Of a DNA stretch of 64,000 nucleotides, positions 11,640 through 20,101 are shown piece after piece. Position 1 is the first letter of the stretch. Each line of letters starts with the position of its first letter. A program made the translations under genes and the position numbers. The notes below the pieces were generated by a model, which had not been told where the DNA came from, made no database searches, and saw nothing but the letters and a program-made list of their open reading frames with translations. Source of the stretch: Pseudokineococcus lusitanus (lineage in GTDB: Bacteria; Actinomycetota; Actinomycetes; Actinomycetales; Quadrisphaeraceae); NCBI RefSeq assembly GCF_003751265.1, contig NZ_RJKN01000003.1, forward strand, positions 310,001 to 374,000, read 5' to 3'.

Positions 11640-11645
11640 ACTGTA
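11640..11645 (-). promoter_or_regulatory. candidate rho promoter (-10)
   Basis: TACAGT on the minus strand fits TANNNT. A start about 7 bases on would give rho an untranslated leader near 280 bases. Long rho leaders are used for autoregulation in other bacteria. No convincing -35 is visible. Confidence 0.4.
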
Positions 11646-11798
11646 GCACCGGGACGGCCGCGTCCCCGGAGCACGCGGCACGTCGCCCGTCCGCAGCAGC
11701 GCCGGCGCGGCCGGGGCGCGACGACGACCCCGTCACGACACGGGCCGCTGCGAGGGCGACGCCGGCGCCGCCCTCACGCCACGGGCCCCCCGACGCGC

Positions 11799-11943
11799 GC
11801 GAAGTCGGCGCCCACTTCACGCCCAGGGCCCGTCCCCACGCGAAGTCGACGCCCACTTCACGCCCAGGGCCCCTCCCCACGCGAAGTCGGCGTCGACTTA
11901 ACGCCCACGACGCCTCCCACCGCGAAGTCGGCGTCGACTTCGC
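11799..11943. repeat. 41-bp-period repeat array, locus 1 (4 copies)
   Basis: Cores begin at 11799, 11840, 11881 and 11922, exactly 41 bases apart. The best core is GCGAAGTCGGCGTCGACTTC, a near-palindrome with arms GAAGTCG and CGACTTC. Linkers of about 21 bases are also alike (ACGCCCAGGGCCC, then a C-rich end). A related array with the same period lies at 23934-24036. Confidence 0.9.
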
Positions 11944-11998
11944 ACCTGCGACGCGTCTCCGACGTCACGCCGGGGACCACGTCGTGCGGGGCGGGAGG

Positions 11999-13012
11999 TC
12001 AGCCGGCGGACCAGCGCGCGCCCTCGTGGGCGACGTCCGGCGCGAGGACGTCCCAGCCCGGGGCGTGGGCGGCGACCTCGTCGCGCAGCGCCGCGGACGT
12101 CCCCAGCACGACGACGCTCGGCCCGGCGCCGGAGACGGCGGCGGCGAGGCCCCGGCCGCGCAGGTCCGCGACGAGGGCGGCCGTCGCCGGGGCCGCCGGC
12201 GCGCGGTAGCGCTGGTGCAGGCGGTCGGCCGTCGCGGGCAGGAGCAGCTCCGGCACGCGCGAGAGCGCCTGCGGCAGCAGCGCGCTGCGACCGGCGACGA
12301 ACGCCGCGTCCGCGTGCGGGACGACGGCGGGCAGCATCGCGCGGGCCGTCGCGGTGAGGAGCTCGACGCCGGGCACGGCGAGGACGACGCGGAGGTCCGG
12401 GTGCGGGTCCACCCGCACGGCCCGGAAGCGCAGGCCCGCGCGGCGACCGGGCAGGGGCATGCCCGCGCCGTCGTCGCCGTCGTCCGCGGCACCCTCGACC
12501 CAGCCGAGCGTGACCCCGCCGAGCAGGCTCGCCGCGGCGTTGTCGGCGTGGCCCTCCATCGTCGCGGCGACGTCGAGCGCCACCTCGTCGTCGAGCGCCG
12601 ACGGGTCCTCGAGCAGCCCGCGCGCGAGGACGACCCCGCCGACGACGGCGGCGGCGGACGACCCGGCCCCGCGCCCGAAGGGCACGCCGTTGCGGCACCG
12701 GAGGCCGAGCACCGGCTGCGGCGCGCCGGCACGGGCGAGCGCGGCGCGCAGCGCCCGGACGACGAGGTGCCCCTCGCCCTCCCCCACGCGGCCGGCGCCC
12801 TGCCCCTCGACGGCGACGACGGCGCCGGGCGCGCCCGTCGGCGCGGCGGCCGCGGCGGGGTGGTCGGCCGGCAGCACCTCGACCTCGAGCTCGTCGCGGA
12901 GCTCGAGGGCCAGGCCGACGGCGTCGTACCCGGGCCCGAGGTTGGCGCTCGAGGCCGGCACGTCGGCGCGGGCCGACGTCCCGGGGGCCCCGCCGCGGCG
13001 CAGCGCGCTCAC
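11999..13012 (-). CDS. thrB: homoserine kinase
   Basis: GHMP-family kinase phosphorylating homoserine, the penultimate step to threonine. The glycine-rich ATP loop is PFGRGAGSSAAAVVGG (about 110-125), preceded by the substrate motif PASSANLGPGYDAVGLAL (about 19-36); the C-terminal AVSGAGPSVVVL is the third GHMP motif. 337 residues, normal length. GTG start at 13012, 4 bases after the thrC stop, so the two genes are co-transcribed. Confidence 0.96.
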   Translation of the reverse strand: MSALRRGGAPGTSARADVPASSANLGPGYDAVGLALELRDELEVEVLPADHPAAAAAPTGAPGAVVAVEGQGAGRVGEGEGHLVVRALRAALARAGAPQPVLGLRCRNGVPFGRGAGSSAAAVVGGVVLARGLLEDPSALDDEVALDVAATMEGHADNAAASLLGGVTLGWVEGAADDGDDGAGMPLPGRRAGLRFRAVRVDPHPDLRVVLAVPGVELLTATARAMLPAVVPHADAAFVAGRSALLPQALSRVPELLLPATADRLHQRYRAPAAPATAALVADLRGRGLAAAVSGAGPSVVVLGTSAALRDEVAAHAPGWDVLAPDVAHEGARWSAG

Positions 13013-13016
13013 GCCG

Positions 13017-14111
13017 TCAGCCCTCGAGGCCGAGGGCGCCCGCCGCCGTCATGGCGTCGACGGGCACGCGCACCGGCTGGACGTCGCCGCCGTCGGCCGC
13101 GCGCAGGGCCCACTGGGGGTCCTTGAGCCCGTGGCCCGTGACGGTGATGACCACACGCTGGCCCGGGTCGAGCTCGCCGGCGGCGTGCCGCTGGAGCAGG
13201 CCCGCGACGCCCGCGGCCGAGGCGGGCTCGACGAAGACGCCGTCCTCGCTCGACAGGAGACGGTGCGCGGCGAGGATCTCCTCGTCCGTGACGCTGCCGA
13301 CGAGGCCGCCCGACTCGTCGCGCGCCGCGACGGCCTGCTGCCAGGACGCGGGGTTGCCGATGCGGATCGCCGTCGCCAGCGTCTCGGGCTGGTCCACGGG
13401 GTGCCCCAGCACGATGGGCGCGGCGCCCGCCGCCTGGAAGCCCCACATCCGCGGCGTGCGCGTGGCCGGGCCGGGAGAGCCCGACGTGCCCCCGTCGCGC
13501 GCGTACTCGGTGTAGCCCTTCCAGTACGCCGTGATGTTGCCGGCGTTCCCGACGGGCAGGCAGTGGATGTCCGGGGCGTCGCCGAGGACGTCGACGACCT
13601 CGAAGGCGCCCGTCTTCTGGCCCTCGATGCGGTACGGGTTGACGCTGTTGACGAGCTCGACGGGGTAGGACTCCGCGAGCTTGCGGGCCAGGTCGAGGCA
13701 GTCGTCGAAGTTGCCCTCGACCTGCAGGAGCGTGGCGCCGTGGGCGATGGCCTGGCTCAGCTTGCCGAGCGCGATCTTGCCCTCGGGCACGAGCACGCCG
13801 CAGGCCATCCCGGCCGCCGTCGCGTAGGCCGCGGCCGACGCCGAGGTGTTGCCGGTGGACGCGCAGATGACGGCGCGGGCCCCGAGCGCCCTCGCGCGGG
13901 AGATGGCCGTCGTCATGCCGCGGTCCTTGAAGGAGCCGGTGGGGTTGCAGCCCTCGACCTTGACCCACACCTCGCAGGAGGTGCGCTCGGACAGCGCGTG
14001 CGCGCGCACGAGCGGGGTGCCGCCCTCCCCGAGGGTGACCACGGGGTCGTCCGGGCCGAAGGGCAGCCGGTCGCGGTACTCCTCGATCACGCCGCGCCAC
14101 ACGTGGGCCAC
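13017..14111 (-). CDS. thrC: threonine synthase
   Basis: PLP enzyme converting phosphohomoserine to threonine. The PLP lysine lies in [12 protein letters not shown] (about residue 60), followed by [13 protein letters not shown], which cradles the phosphate; [12 protein letters not shown] is also typical. 364 residues is the short class of the actinobacterial enzyme. GTG at 14111 with AGGAGGA about 8 bases before it. Second gene of hom-thrC-thrB. Confidence 0.96.
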   Translation of the reverse strand: MAHVWRGVIEEYRDRLPFGPDDPVVTLGEGGTPLVRAHALSERTSCEVWVKVEGCNPTGSFKDRGMTTAISRARALGARAVICASTGNTSASAAAYATAAGMACGVLVPEGKIALGKLSQAIAHGATLLQVEGNFDDCLDLARKLAESYPVELVNSVNPYRIEGQKTGAFEVVDVLGDAPDIHCLPVGNAGNITAYWKGYTEYARDGGTSGSPGPATRTPRMWGFQAAGAAPIVLGHPVDQPETLATAIRIGNPASWQQAVAARDESGGLVGSVTDEEILAAHRLLSSEDGVFVEPASAAGVAGLLQRHAAGELDPGQRVVITVTGHGLKDPQWALRAADGGDVQPVRVPVDAMTAAGALGLEG

Positions 14112-14195
14112 CGGGGTCCTCCTCCTGCTGGGTGCTGCGGGTCTGCTGGTCGCCGTGCCCCCCGGCTCGCCGGGCGACGTGGGTCGGGCGTCGGG

Positions 14196-15527
14196 TCAGG
14201 TGCCCTCGACACGGAGCACCGAGGTGACGCCGAGGACCGCGGGCGAGGCGGCGAGCGCCTCGACGGTGGCCGCCAGCGCCGCGTCGGGCGCCTCGTGCGT
14301 GGCGACGACGAGGGCGGCGCTGCCGCCCGGCTCGCCGCCGAGGGGGGTCTGGCGGACGGTCTCGACGCTGGCGCCGTGGTCGGCGAAGACCTGCGCCACC
14401 TGCGCGAGGACACCGGGACGGTCGTGGACCTCGAGGCGCACGTGGTACCGGGTGACGGCCTCGCCCATCGGCCGCACCGGCAGGTCGGCGTAGGCCGACT
14501 CCGACGAGCCCCGCCCGCCGACGACCCGGTGGCGCGCGACGGCGACGAGGTCGCCGAGCACCGCGCTGGCGGTGGGCTCCCCGCCCGCGCCCTGGCCGTA
14601 GAACATCAGCGACCCGGCGGAGCGCGCCTCGACGAAGACGGCGTTGAAGGCGCCGCGGACCCCGGCCAGCGGGTGCTCGCGCGGGACCATCGCGGGGTGC
14701 ACGCGGACGGAGACGCCGCCCTCGGCGTCGCCGTCACCGGTCGGCGCGGTGCGCTCGCAGATGGCGAGGAGCTTGACGACGGCGCCGGCGTCCCGGGCGG
14801 CGGCGACGTCGCCCGCCGTGACGCCGGTGATGCCCTCGCGGTGCACGTCGGCCGCCCGGACCCGGGTGTGGAAGGCCAGCGACGCGATGATCGCCGCCTT
14901 GGCCGCGGCGTCGAAGCCCTCGACGTCGGCCGTCGGGTCGGCCTCCGCGTAGCCGAGCGACTGCGCCTCCTGCACGGCCTCCTCGAAGCCGGCGCCGGTC
15001 GAGTCCATGCGGTCGAGGACGAAGTTCGTCGTCCCGTTGACGACGCCGAGGACCCGCTCGACCCGGTCGCCGACGAGCGAGTCGCGCAGCGGCCGGACGA
15101 TGGGGATGGCCCCGGCCACGGCGGCCTCGAAGTAGAGGTCGACCCCCGCCGCGTCGGCCGCGGCGTAGAGCCGGGGGCCGTCCTCGGCGAGCAGGGCCTT
15201 GTTGGCCGTGACGACCGACGCGCCCGCGGCCATGGCGCGCAGCAGCAGCCCGCGCGCGGGCTCGATGCCGCCGATGACCTCGACGACGACGTCGGCCCGC
15301 TCGACGAGGCCCTCGGCGTCGGTCGTGAGGAGCGCGGGGTCGATGCCCGGCTCGCGGCGCCGGCCGGCGCGACGGACGGCGATGCCGACGAGCTCGAGGC
15401 GCGCCCCGGCGCGGGCGGCGAGCTCGTCGGCCTGCTCCACCAGCTGGCGCGCCACCGCCGAGCCGACGACGCCGCAGCCGAGCAGGGCGACGCGCAGCAC
15501 GGGCGGCGAGGGGCGGACCTCGGCCAT
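14196..15527 (-). CDS. hom: homoserine dehydrogenase with ACT domain
   Basis: Reduces aspartate semialdehyde to homoserine. The NAD(P) loop GCGVVGSAVA lies at about 17-26, and the catalytic region contains GVVNGTTNFVLDRM and YAEADPTADVEG with its key Asp and Lys residues. A C-terminal ACT domain (about 355-443) suits feedback control by threonine, as in corynebacteria. ATG at 15527 with GGGAGG just upstream. First gene of the threonine operon; its upstream region holds a 27-bp hairpin array. Confidence 0.96.
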   Translation of the reverse strand: MAEVRPSPPVLRVALLGCGVVGSAVARQLVEQADELAARAGARLELVGIAVRRAGRRREPGIDPALLTTDAEGLVERADVVVEVIGGIEPARGLLLRAMAAGASVVTANKALLAEDGPRLYAAADAAGVDLYFEAAVAGAIPIVRPLRDSLVGDRVERVLGVVNGTTNFVLDRMDSTGAGFEEAVQEAQSLGYAEADPTADVEGFDAAAKAAIIASLAFHTRVRAADVHREGITGVTAGDVAAARDAGAVVKLLAICERTAPTGDGDAEGGVSVRVHPAMVPREHPLAGVRGAFNAVFVEARSAGSLMFYGQGAGGEPTASAVLGDLVAVARHRVVGGRGSSESAYADLPVRPMGEAVTRYHVRLEVHDRPGVLAQVAQVFADHGASVETVRQTPLGGEPGGSAALVVATHEAPDAALAATVEALAASPAVLGVTSVLRVEGT

Positions 15528-15617
15528 GGGACCTCCCGGGCGCGGGTGGGACGGCGGGGCGACGGGCGCCCGCGGGACCGGTGGATCCTCTCGCGGTCCA
15601 CCTGTCGGCCGCACCCC

Positions 15618-15738
15618 GTCCCGCGGAGTGGGACATCGGACGCCGTCCCGCGGAGTGGGACATCGGACGCCGTCCCGCGGAGTGGGACATCGGACGCCGT
15701 CCCGCGGAGTGGGACATCGGGCGCCGTCCCGGGCGGCG
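15618..15738. repeat. 27-bp tandem hairpin array upstream of hom
   Basis: The unit begins GTCCCGCGGAGTGGGAC and ends ATCGGACGCC. Copies begin at 15618, 15645, 15672 and 15699, with a fifth broken copy at 15726. Each unit can fold as GTCCC-GCGGAGT-GGGAC. The array lies between the stop of the upstream helicase gene and the hom start, about 90 bases before hom. Full copies are almost identical. Confidence 0.95.
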
Positions 15739-15745
15739 CCCCCGG

Positions 15746-17518
15746 CTACAGCGACGCCAGCAGGTGGTCGCGCCGCTTCTCGAGGACCTGCGGCGGCGCG
15801 GTGGCCGACGCCGGGCCGGGCACCGCGGTCCGCAGGCGGCGGTGGACGACGGCGTGCGGCACGCCGGTGCGTGCGGCCACCTGGCCGACGAGGCGGTTGA
15901 CCTCGCGCCGCAGCCCCGCGGTGGCGCGCCAGGAGGCGAGCTCCTCCTCGGGCTCGGCCGGCAGGTCCGCGGGCTCGTCGGGCTCGTCACGGCGGGCGCC
16001 CGCGCGGCGGCGGGTCTCCTCGTCGCGGCTGGCGAGGAGGGACGCCGTCTGCTCGGGCGTGAGCAGGCCCGGGATGCCGAGGAAGTCCTCGGCCTCCTCC
16101 CCCAGCGGCTCGCCGTCGCCCTCCCCGAGGACGGCCCGGCCGCCGTGGAGGACGTGCGCGAACTGCGCGTCGGCCTCCAGCGACTCGTGCTCGCCGAGGC
16201 CGTCGGACGCCTCGCGCTCGGGGCGCGGCAGCAGGTCGAGCTCGTCGTCGGCGGCCTGCGCCGGCGCGGGGATGACGTGCTCGCGCTCGCTCTCGAGCTC
16301 GGCCGCCAGCGCGAGCAGCGGGCGCACGGCCGGGAGGAACACCGTGGCCTGCTCGCGGCGGCTGCGGGCGCGCACGACGCGGCCCACGGCCTGGGCGAAG
16401 AAGAGCGGCGTCCGGTAGCTCGTCATCCAGGCCAGGCACGCGGCGCGGGGGACGTCGACGCCCTCGGACACCATCCGGACGCAGACGGCGAAGCGCTGCG
16501 TGCCCGCGGCGAACTCCTCGATCTTCGAGGAGGCGCGCGGGTCGTCGGAGAGGATGAGGACAGGCTCGTGGCCCGTCACCCGCCGCACGACCTTGGCGTA
16601 GGCGCGGGCGTCGTCCTGGTCGCTCGCGAGGACGAGGGCGCCCGCGTCGGGCATGGCGTGCTCGCGCAGGTGCGTGAGCCGGTCGTCCATGGCGGCGACG
16701 ACGTGGGGCACCCAGCCGCCGCGCGGGTCGAGCGCCGTCTTCCACGCCGCGGCCTCGACGGAACGCGTGCCCGGCTCGGACAGCGACGCGGCGACCACCT
16801 CGCCCGCGCTGTTCCGCCAGCGCGAGGTGCCCGTGTACGCGGCGAAGACGACGGGGCGCACGACGCCGTCGGCGAGGGCGTCGCGGTAGCCGTAGGTGTA
16901 GTCGGCGCGGCTCCGGAGCTCGCCGCCGCCGACGTCCTCGTAGTGGACGAAGGGGATGCGCTCCCCCGGCTTCGTGCGGAAGGGCGTGCCCGTGAGCGAC
17001 AGCCGTCGGCGGGCGCCGCCGAAGGCCTCGGCGCACGCCTCGCCCCAGGAGAGGCCGTCGCCGGCGTGGTGCACCTCGTCGAGGACGACGAGCGTCCGCC
17101 GCGCCGTGGACCGCGCGGCGTGCAGCGCCGGCTTGCCGGCGACCTGCGCGTACGTCGTCACGTACCCCTGCGCCCCGGCCGGCACGGGGCCGACGGAGTT
17201 GGGCAGCGAGGGGTCGAGGACGAGGCCGGCGCGGTCGGCCGCGTCGGCCCACTGGGTGCGCAGGTGGTCGGTGGGGCAGACGACGACGACGCGGTCGACG
17301 ACGCGGCGCTGGAGCAGCCGCGAGGCGAGCGACAGCGCGAACGTCGTCTTGCCGGCGCCGGGCGTGGCCGTGACGAGGAAGTCCTCGCGGCCGGGCTCGG
17401 CGTCGTAGAGGTCCAGGGCGGCGCGCTGCCAGGCGCGCAGCGGCCGACGGCCGTCCGGCGAGGCGCCGGCGGCGACGGAGGCGGGGACGGTGGTGGCGCG
17501 GGCGGTGCTGCTGCTCAC
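15746..17518 (-). CDS. DEAH-box superfamily 2 helicase (XPB/RES-III type)
   Basis: Predicted nucleic-acid translocase. Motif I is ATPGAGKTT (51-59), motif II is DEVH (147-150), motif III is SLTGTPFR, and motif VI is QAVGRVVRAR. The C-terminal half is acidic and lineage-specific, ending in a region of unknown function (about 440-590). Similar proteins are widespread in actinobacteria without an assigned pathway. GTG start at 17518. Probably the last gene of the short DUF3039-helicase unit. Confidence 0.85.
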   Translation of the reverse strand: MSSSTARATTVPASVAAGASPDGRRPLRAWQRAALDLYDAEPGREDFLVTATPGAGKTTFALSLASRLLQRRVVDRVVVVCPTDHLRTQWADAADRAGLVLDPSLPNSVGPVPAGAQGYVTTYAQVAGKPALHAARSTARRTLVVLDEVHHAGDGLSWGEACAEAFGGARRRLSLTGTPFRTKPGERIPFVHYEDVGGGELRSRADYTYGYRDALADGVVRPVVFAAYTGTSRWRNSAGEVVAASLSEPGTRSVEAAAWKTALDPRGGWVPHVVAAMDDRLTHLREHAMPDAGALVLASDQDDARAYAKVVRRVTGHEPVLILSDDPRASSKIEEFAAGTQRFAVCVRMVSEGVDVPRAACLAWMTSYRTPLFFAQAVGRVVRARSRREQATVFLPAVRPLLALAAELESEREHVIPAPAQAADDELDLLPRPEREASDGLGEHESLEADAQFAHVLHGGRAVLGEGDGEPLGEEAEDFLGIPGLLTPEQTASLLASRDEETRRRAGARRDEPDEPADLPAEPEEELASWRATAGLRREVNRLVGQVAARTGVPHAVVHRRLRTAVPGPASATAPPQVLEKRRDHLLASL

Positions 17519-17558
17519 GCGGCGGGCGTCCCCCGACGACCGCCGGTGGTCCGGGGGC

Positions 17559-17873
17559 TCACTTCCCGTCGCCCGGGCCGCCGTCGGCGGGCTCGCGCAG
17601 GCCCTCGTAGATCTCCCTGCACGCCGGGCAGACGGGGAACTTCTGCGGGTCGCGGCCCGGCACCCAGACCTTGCCGCAGAGCGCCGTCACGGGCTCGCCC
17701 GAGAGGGCCGAGCTCATGATCTTCTCCTTGCGCACGTAGTGCGCGAAGCGCTCGTGGTCGCCCGGCTCGGAGAGCTGCGGCTGCTCGACGAGCTCGCGCT
17801 CGAGCACGGACGTGGTGGAGCGGGACGGCTCCGCCGACGGGCTGCGAGGGGGCTCGGGCGGCGAGGAGGTCAT
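17559..17873 (-). CDS. DUF3039 protein
   Basis: A small protein of 104 residues carrying the DUF3039 signature HERFAHYVRKEKIM (about 40-53), then ALCGKVWVPGRDP and FPVCPACREIYEGL. The three Cys residues (CGK and CPAC) suggest a metal site. Function unknown. The N-terminal 35 residues are Ser/Pro-rich. The ATG at 17873 lies 7 bases after TACGAT on the minus strand, so the message is probably leaderless. It is usually found next to this helicase family. Confidence 0.88.
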   Translation of the reverse strand: MTSSPPEPPRSPSAEPSRSTTSVLERELVEQPQLSEPGDHERFAHYVRKEKIMSSALSGEPVTALCGKVWVPGRDPQKFPVCPACREIYEGLREPADGGPGDGK

Positions 17874-17880
17874 GCCCCGG

Positions 17881-17886
17881 ATCGTA
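17881..17886 (-). promoter_or_regulatory. -10 element of leaderless DUF3039 gene
   Basis: TACGAT on the minus strand ends 7 bases before the ATG at 17873. Confidence 0.55.
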
Positions 17887-17950
17887 CGTCGGCCGCCCGA
17901 CGGCGGGCGCCCGCCGAGGCCCCGCGTCGCCGCCCGCGGGGCCGGCCCGG

Positions 17951-18529
17951 TCAGTTGTGCGAGGGGTCGGCGGGGAAGCTCGCGAGCAGACGCAGGCGGC
18001 CGGGCTGGCGGCCGAGCACGGCCCGCCACAGCCCGCCGGGGTCGGGGGTGACGGCGTCCCCCGCCTCGGCGTCGAGCACGAGCCAGGCGCCGTCCACCAG
18101 CTCGCCCTCCAGCTGGCCCGGCCCCCACCCGGCCGAGCCCGCGAAGACCCGGACGCCGCTGCCGGCCCGGGAGACCGTCCCCGGGTCGGCGTCGAGGTCG
18201 ACGAGGCCGAGCGCGCCGTGGAGGCGCCGGACCCCCGGCGGCTCGGGCCCGTCGCCGGGCACGACGACGAGCCCGAGGGCCGAGTCGAGGCCGACGGGCC
18301 CGCCGCGGAAGAGCCGGGCGGGCGCGCTCACGTGCTCCTGCCACGGCGGCAGGACGGCGTCCACCCGCACGGGCATCGGCCGGTTGAGCACGACTCCCGT
18401 GGCGCCCTCGTCGTCGTGGTGGAGGAGCAGCACGACGGTCCGCCGGAACTCGTCCTGCTCGAGCGCCGGCAGCGCCACGAGCAGGCGGCCGGCGAGGCCG
18501 TGGGCCCCGCCGCCGCCCGAGGGGCTCAG
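17951..18529 (-). CDS. YqgE/AlgH family protein (UPF0301)
   Basis: About 192 residues. The family opening GLAGRLLVALPAL is followed by FRRTVVLLLHHDDEGATGVVLNRP and, near the C-terminus, VFAGSAGWGPGQLEGEL, all typical of UPF0301; biochemical role unknown. No ATG/GTG/TTG precedes the conserved LAGRLLVA stretch in this frame. The only fitting initiator is the CTG at 18529, which overlaps the malic enzyme stop as CTGA, followed by SPSGGGGAHG. Confidence 0.88.
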   Translation of the reverse strand: MSPSGGGGAHGLAGRLLVALPALEQDEFRRTVVLLLHHDDEGATGVVLNRPMPVRVDAVLPPWQEHVSAPARLFRGGPVGLDSALGLVVVPGDGPEPPGVRRLHGALGLVDLDADPGTVSRAGSGVRVFAGSAGWGPGQLEGELVDGAWLVLDAEAGDAVTPDPGGLWRAVLGRQPGRLRLLASFPADPSHN

Positions 18530-20010
18530 AGCACCCCGGCGACGGCGCCGGCCGACGAGCCGGCGTCCGTGCCCGCGGCCGCCTCGGTGGCCGCGACGAC
18601 GGGGGACGGCGTCTCGCCGGCGCCGGCGGCGCGCGCCGCCTTCTCGACGGCCTCGGCGACGACCGTCGCGACGTCGGGGTGGAAGACGCTCGGGACGATG
18701 TAGGCGGCGTTGAGCTCGTCGTCGGCGACGACGGCGGCCAGCGCCCGCGCGGCGGCGAGGAGCATGGCCTCGTCGATCGAGTGGGACTGCGCGTCGAGCA
18801 GCCCGCGGAAGACGCCGGGGAACGCGAGCACGTTGTTGATCTGGTTGGCGAAGTCGCTGCGGCCGGTGGCCACGACGGCCGCGTGCTCGGCGGCCGCCGT
18901 CGGGTCGACCTCGGGCGTGGGGTTGGCGAGCGCGAAGACGACGGCGTCCGACGCCATCGTCGCGATGTCGTCGCCGGTGAGGATGTTCGGCGCGCTGACG
19001 CCGATGAAGACGTCCGCGTCGGCGAGCGCCTCCACGAGCGTCCCCGTGAGGCCGCGCGGGTTGGTGTTCTCCGCGGTCCAGCGCGAGGACGGGTGGAGGT
19101 CGGGGCGCCCGGTGTGGACGACGCCGTCGATGTCGGCGACGACGACGTCGCGCGCGCCCGCGGCGAGGAGCAGCTTGAGGACGGCGGTGCCGGCGGCGCC
19201 CGCGCCCGACATGACGACGCGGACGTCGGGCAGCTGCTTGCCGACGACCTTGAGGGCGTTGAGCAGCGCGGCGGTGCAGACGATGGCGGTGCCGTGCTGG
19301 TCGTCGTGGAAGACGGGGATGTCGAGCTCGTCGCGCAGGCGGTCCTCGATCTCGAAGCAGCGCGGCGCCGCGATGTCCTCGAGGTTGATGCCCGCGAAGA
19401 CGGGGGCGATGGCCTTGACCGCCGCGATGATCTCCTCGGTGTCGGTCGTGTCGAGGCAGATCGGGAAGGCGTCGATGCCGCCGAAGCGCTTGAAGAGCGC
19501 CGCCTTGCCCTCCATGACGGGCAGCGCCGCGAGCGGGCCGATGTCGCCGAGGCCCAGCACCGCGGTGCCGTCCGTGACGACCGCGACGGTGTTGCGCTTG
19601 ATGGTGAGGCGGCGCGCGTCGGCCGGCTCCTTGGCGATGGCCTCGCAGACCCGGGCGACGCCCGGCGTGTAGATGAGCGAGAGGTCGTCGCGCGTGCGGA
19701 TCGGCATCTTGGGCTCGACCGAGATCTTGCCGCCGAGGTGCGCGAGGAAGGTCCGGTCCGACACCCGCCCCATCGCCACGCCCTCGAGGCCGCGCAGGGC
19801 CTCGACGATCTCCTCCGCGTGGTCGGTCCCCCGCGTGGCGCAGGTGAGGTCGACCCGCACCCGGCCGGCGCCGGAGGCCGTGACGTCGAGCGCGGTGACG
19901 ATCCCGTGGCTGCTCTCGATGACGGAGGTCAGCTCGCTGACGGCCGTGGGCCGGGCCGGGAGCTCGAGGCGGATGGTGATCGAGTAGGACACGCTCGGTG
20001 CGGCAGGCAT
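18526..20010 (-). CDS. malic enzyme with N-terminal ACT domain
   Basis: Oxidative decarboxylation of malate to pyruvate. Residues 1-85 form an ACT-like domain (SITIRLELPARPTAVSELTSVIE). The malic domain follows, with YTPGVARVCEAIA and VTDGTAVLGLGDIGP, then the metal/substrate site FHDDQHGTA and the NAD(P) loop GAGAAGTAVLKLL. 494 residues. The ACT domain implies allosteric control by a small metabolite, not known here. ATG at 20010; a second ATG three codons upstream is less well placed. Cofactor choice cannot be told from sequence alone. Confidence 0.93.
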   Translation of the reverse strand: MPAAPSVSYSITIRLELPARPTAVSELTSVIESSHGIVTALDVTASGAGRVRVDLTCATRGTDHAEEIVEALRGLEGVAMGRVSDRTFLAHLGGKISVEPKMPIRTRDDLSLIYTPGVARVCEAIAKEPADARRLTIKRNTVAVVTDGTAVLGLGDIGPLAALPVMEGKAALFKRFGGIDAFPICLDTTDTEEIIAAVKAIAPVFAGINLEDIAAPRCFEIEDRLRDELDIPVFHDDQHGTAIVCTAALLNALKVVGKQLPDVRVVMSGAGAAGTAVLKLLLAAGARDVVVADIDGVVHTGRPDLHPSSRWTAENTNPRGLTGTLVEALADADVFIGVSAPNILTGDDIATMASDAVVFALANPTPEVDPTAAAEHAAVVATGRSDFANQINNVLAFPGVFRGLLDAQSHSIDEAMLLAAARALAAVVADDELNAAYIVPSVFHPDVATVVAEAVEKAARAAGAGETPSPVVAATEAAAGTDAGSSAGAVAGVL

Positions 20011-20101
20011 GCGCCGCATCCTGCCGCACCCGCCGGGGCGCCCCCGGCGACGAGCGAGGCCCGCCGCACGGGTGTGGCCCACGTCACCCCGGGCGCCGGC
20101 G

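Larger units (their letters stand above)
11352..11998. other. intergenic region between thrB and rho
   Basis: About 650 bases without a credible gene. From the thrB side it holds the four-copy 41-bp repeat (11799-11943), then GC-rich sequence, then the candidate rho promoter and its long leader. Reading frames here are open only because of base composition; none has a ribosome binding site or a recognisable product. Confidence 0.7.

Noticed and set aside
11799-11943. CRISPR array (41-bp period)
   Set aside because: Linkers are similar to each other rather than unique, and they are only about 21 bases; no cas genes.
8742-12209. Long plus-strand open frame over rpmE, rho and the spacer
   Set aside because: It is antisense to confident genes and is low complexity (runs of Leu/Ala/Val or Arg). 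At about 75% GC such frames stay open by chance.
15618-15738. CRISPR array
   Set aside because: Period 27 with identical units and no variable spacers; no cas genes nearby. It is a simple tandem repeat.
12354-16418. Long plus-strand frame over thrB-thrC-hom and the 27-bp array
   Set aside because: Antisense to an intact threonine operon; openness reflects base composition and the repeat length (27 is divisible by 3).
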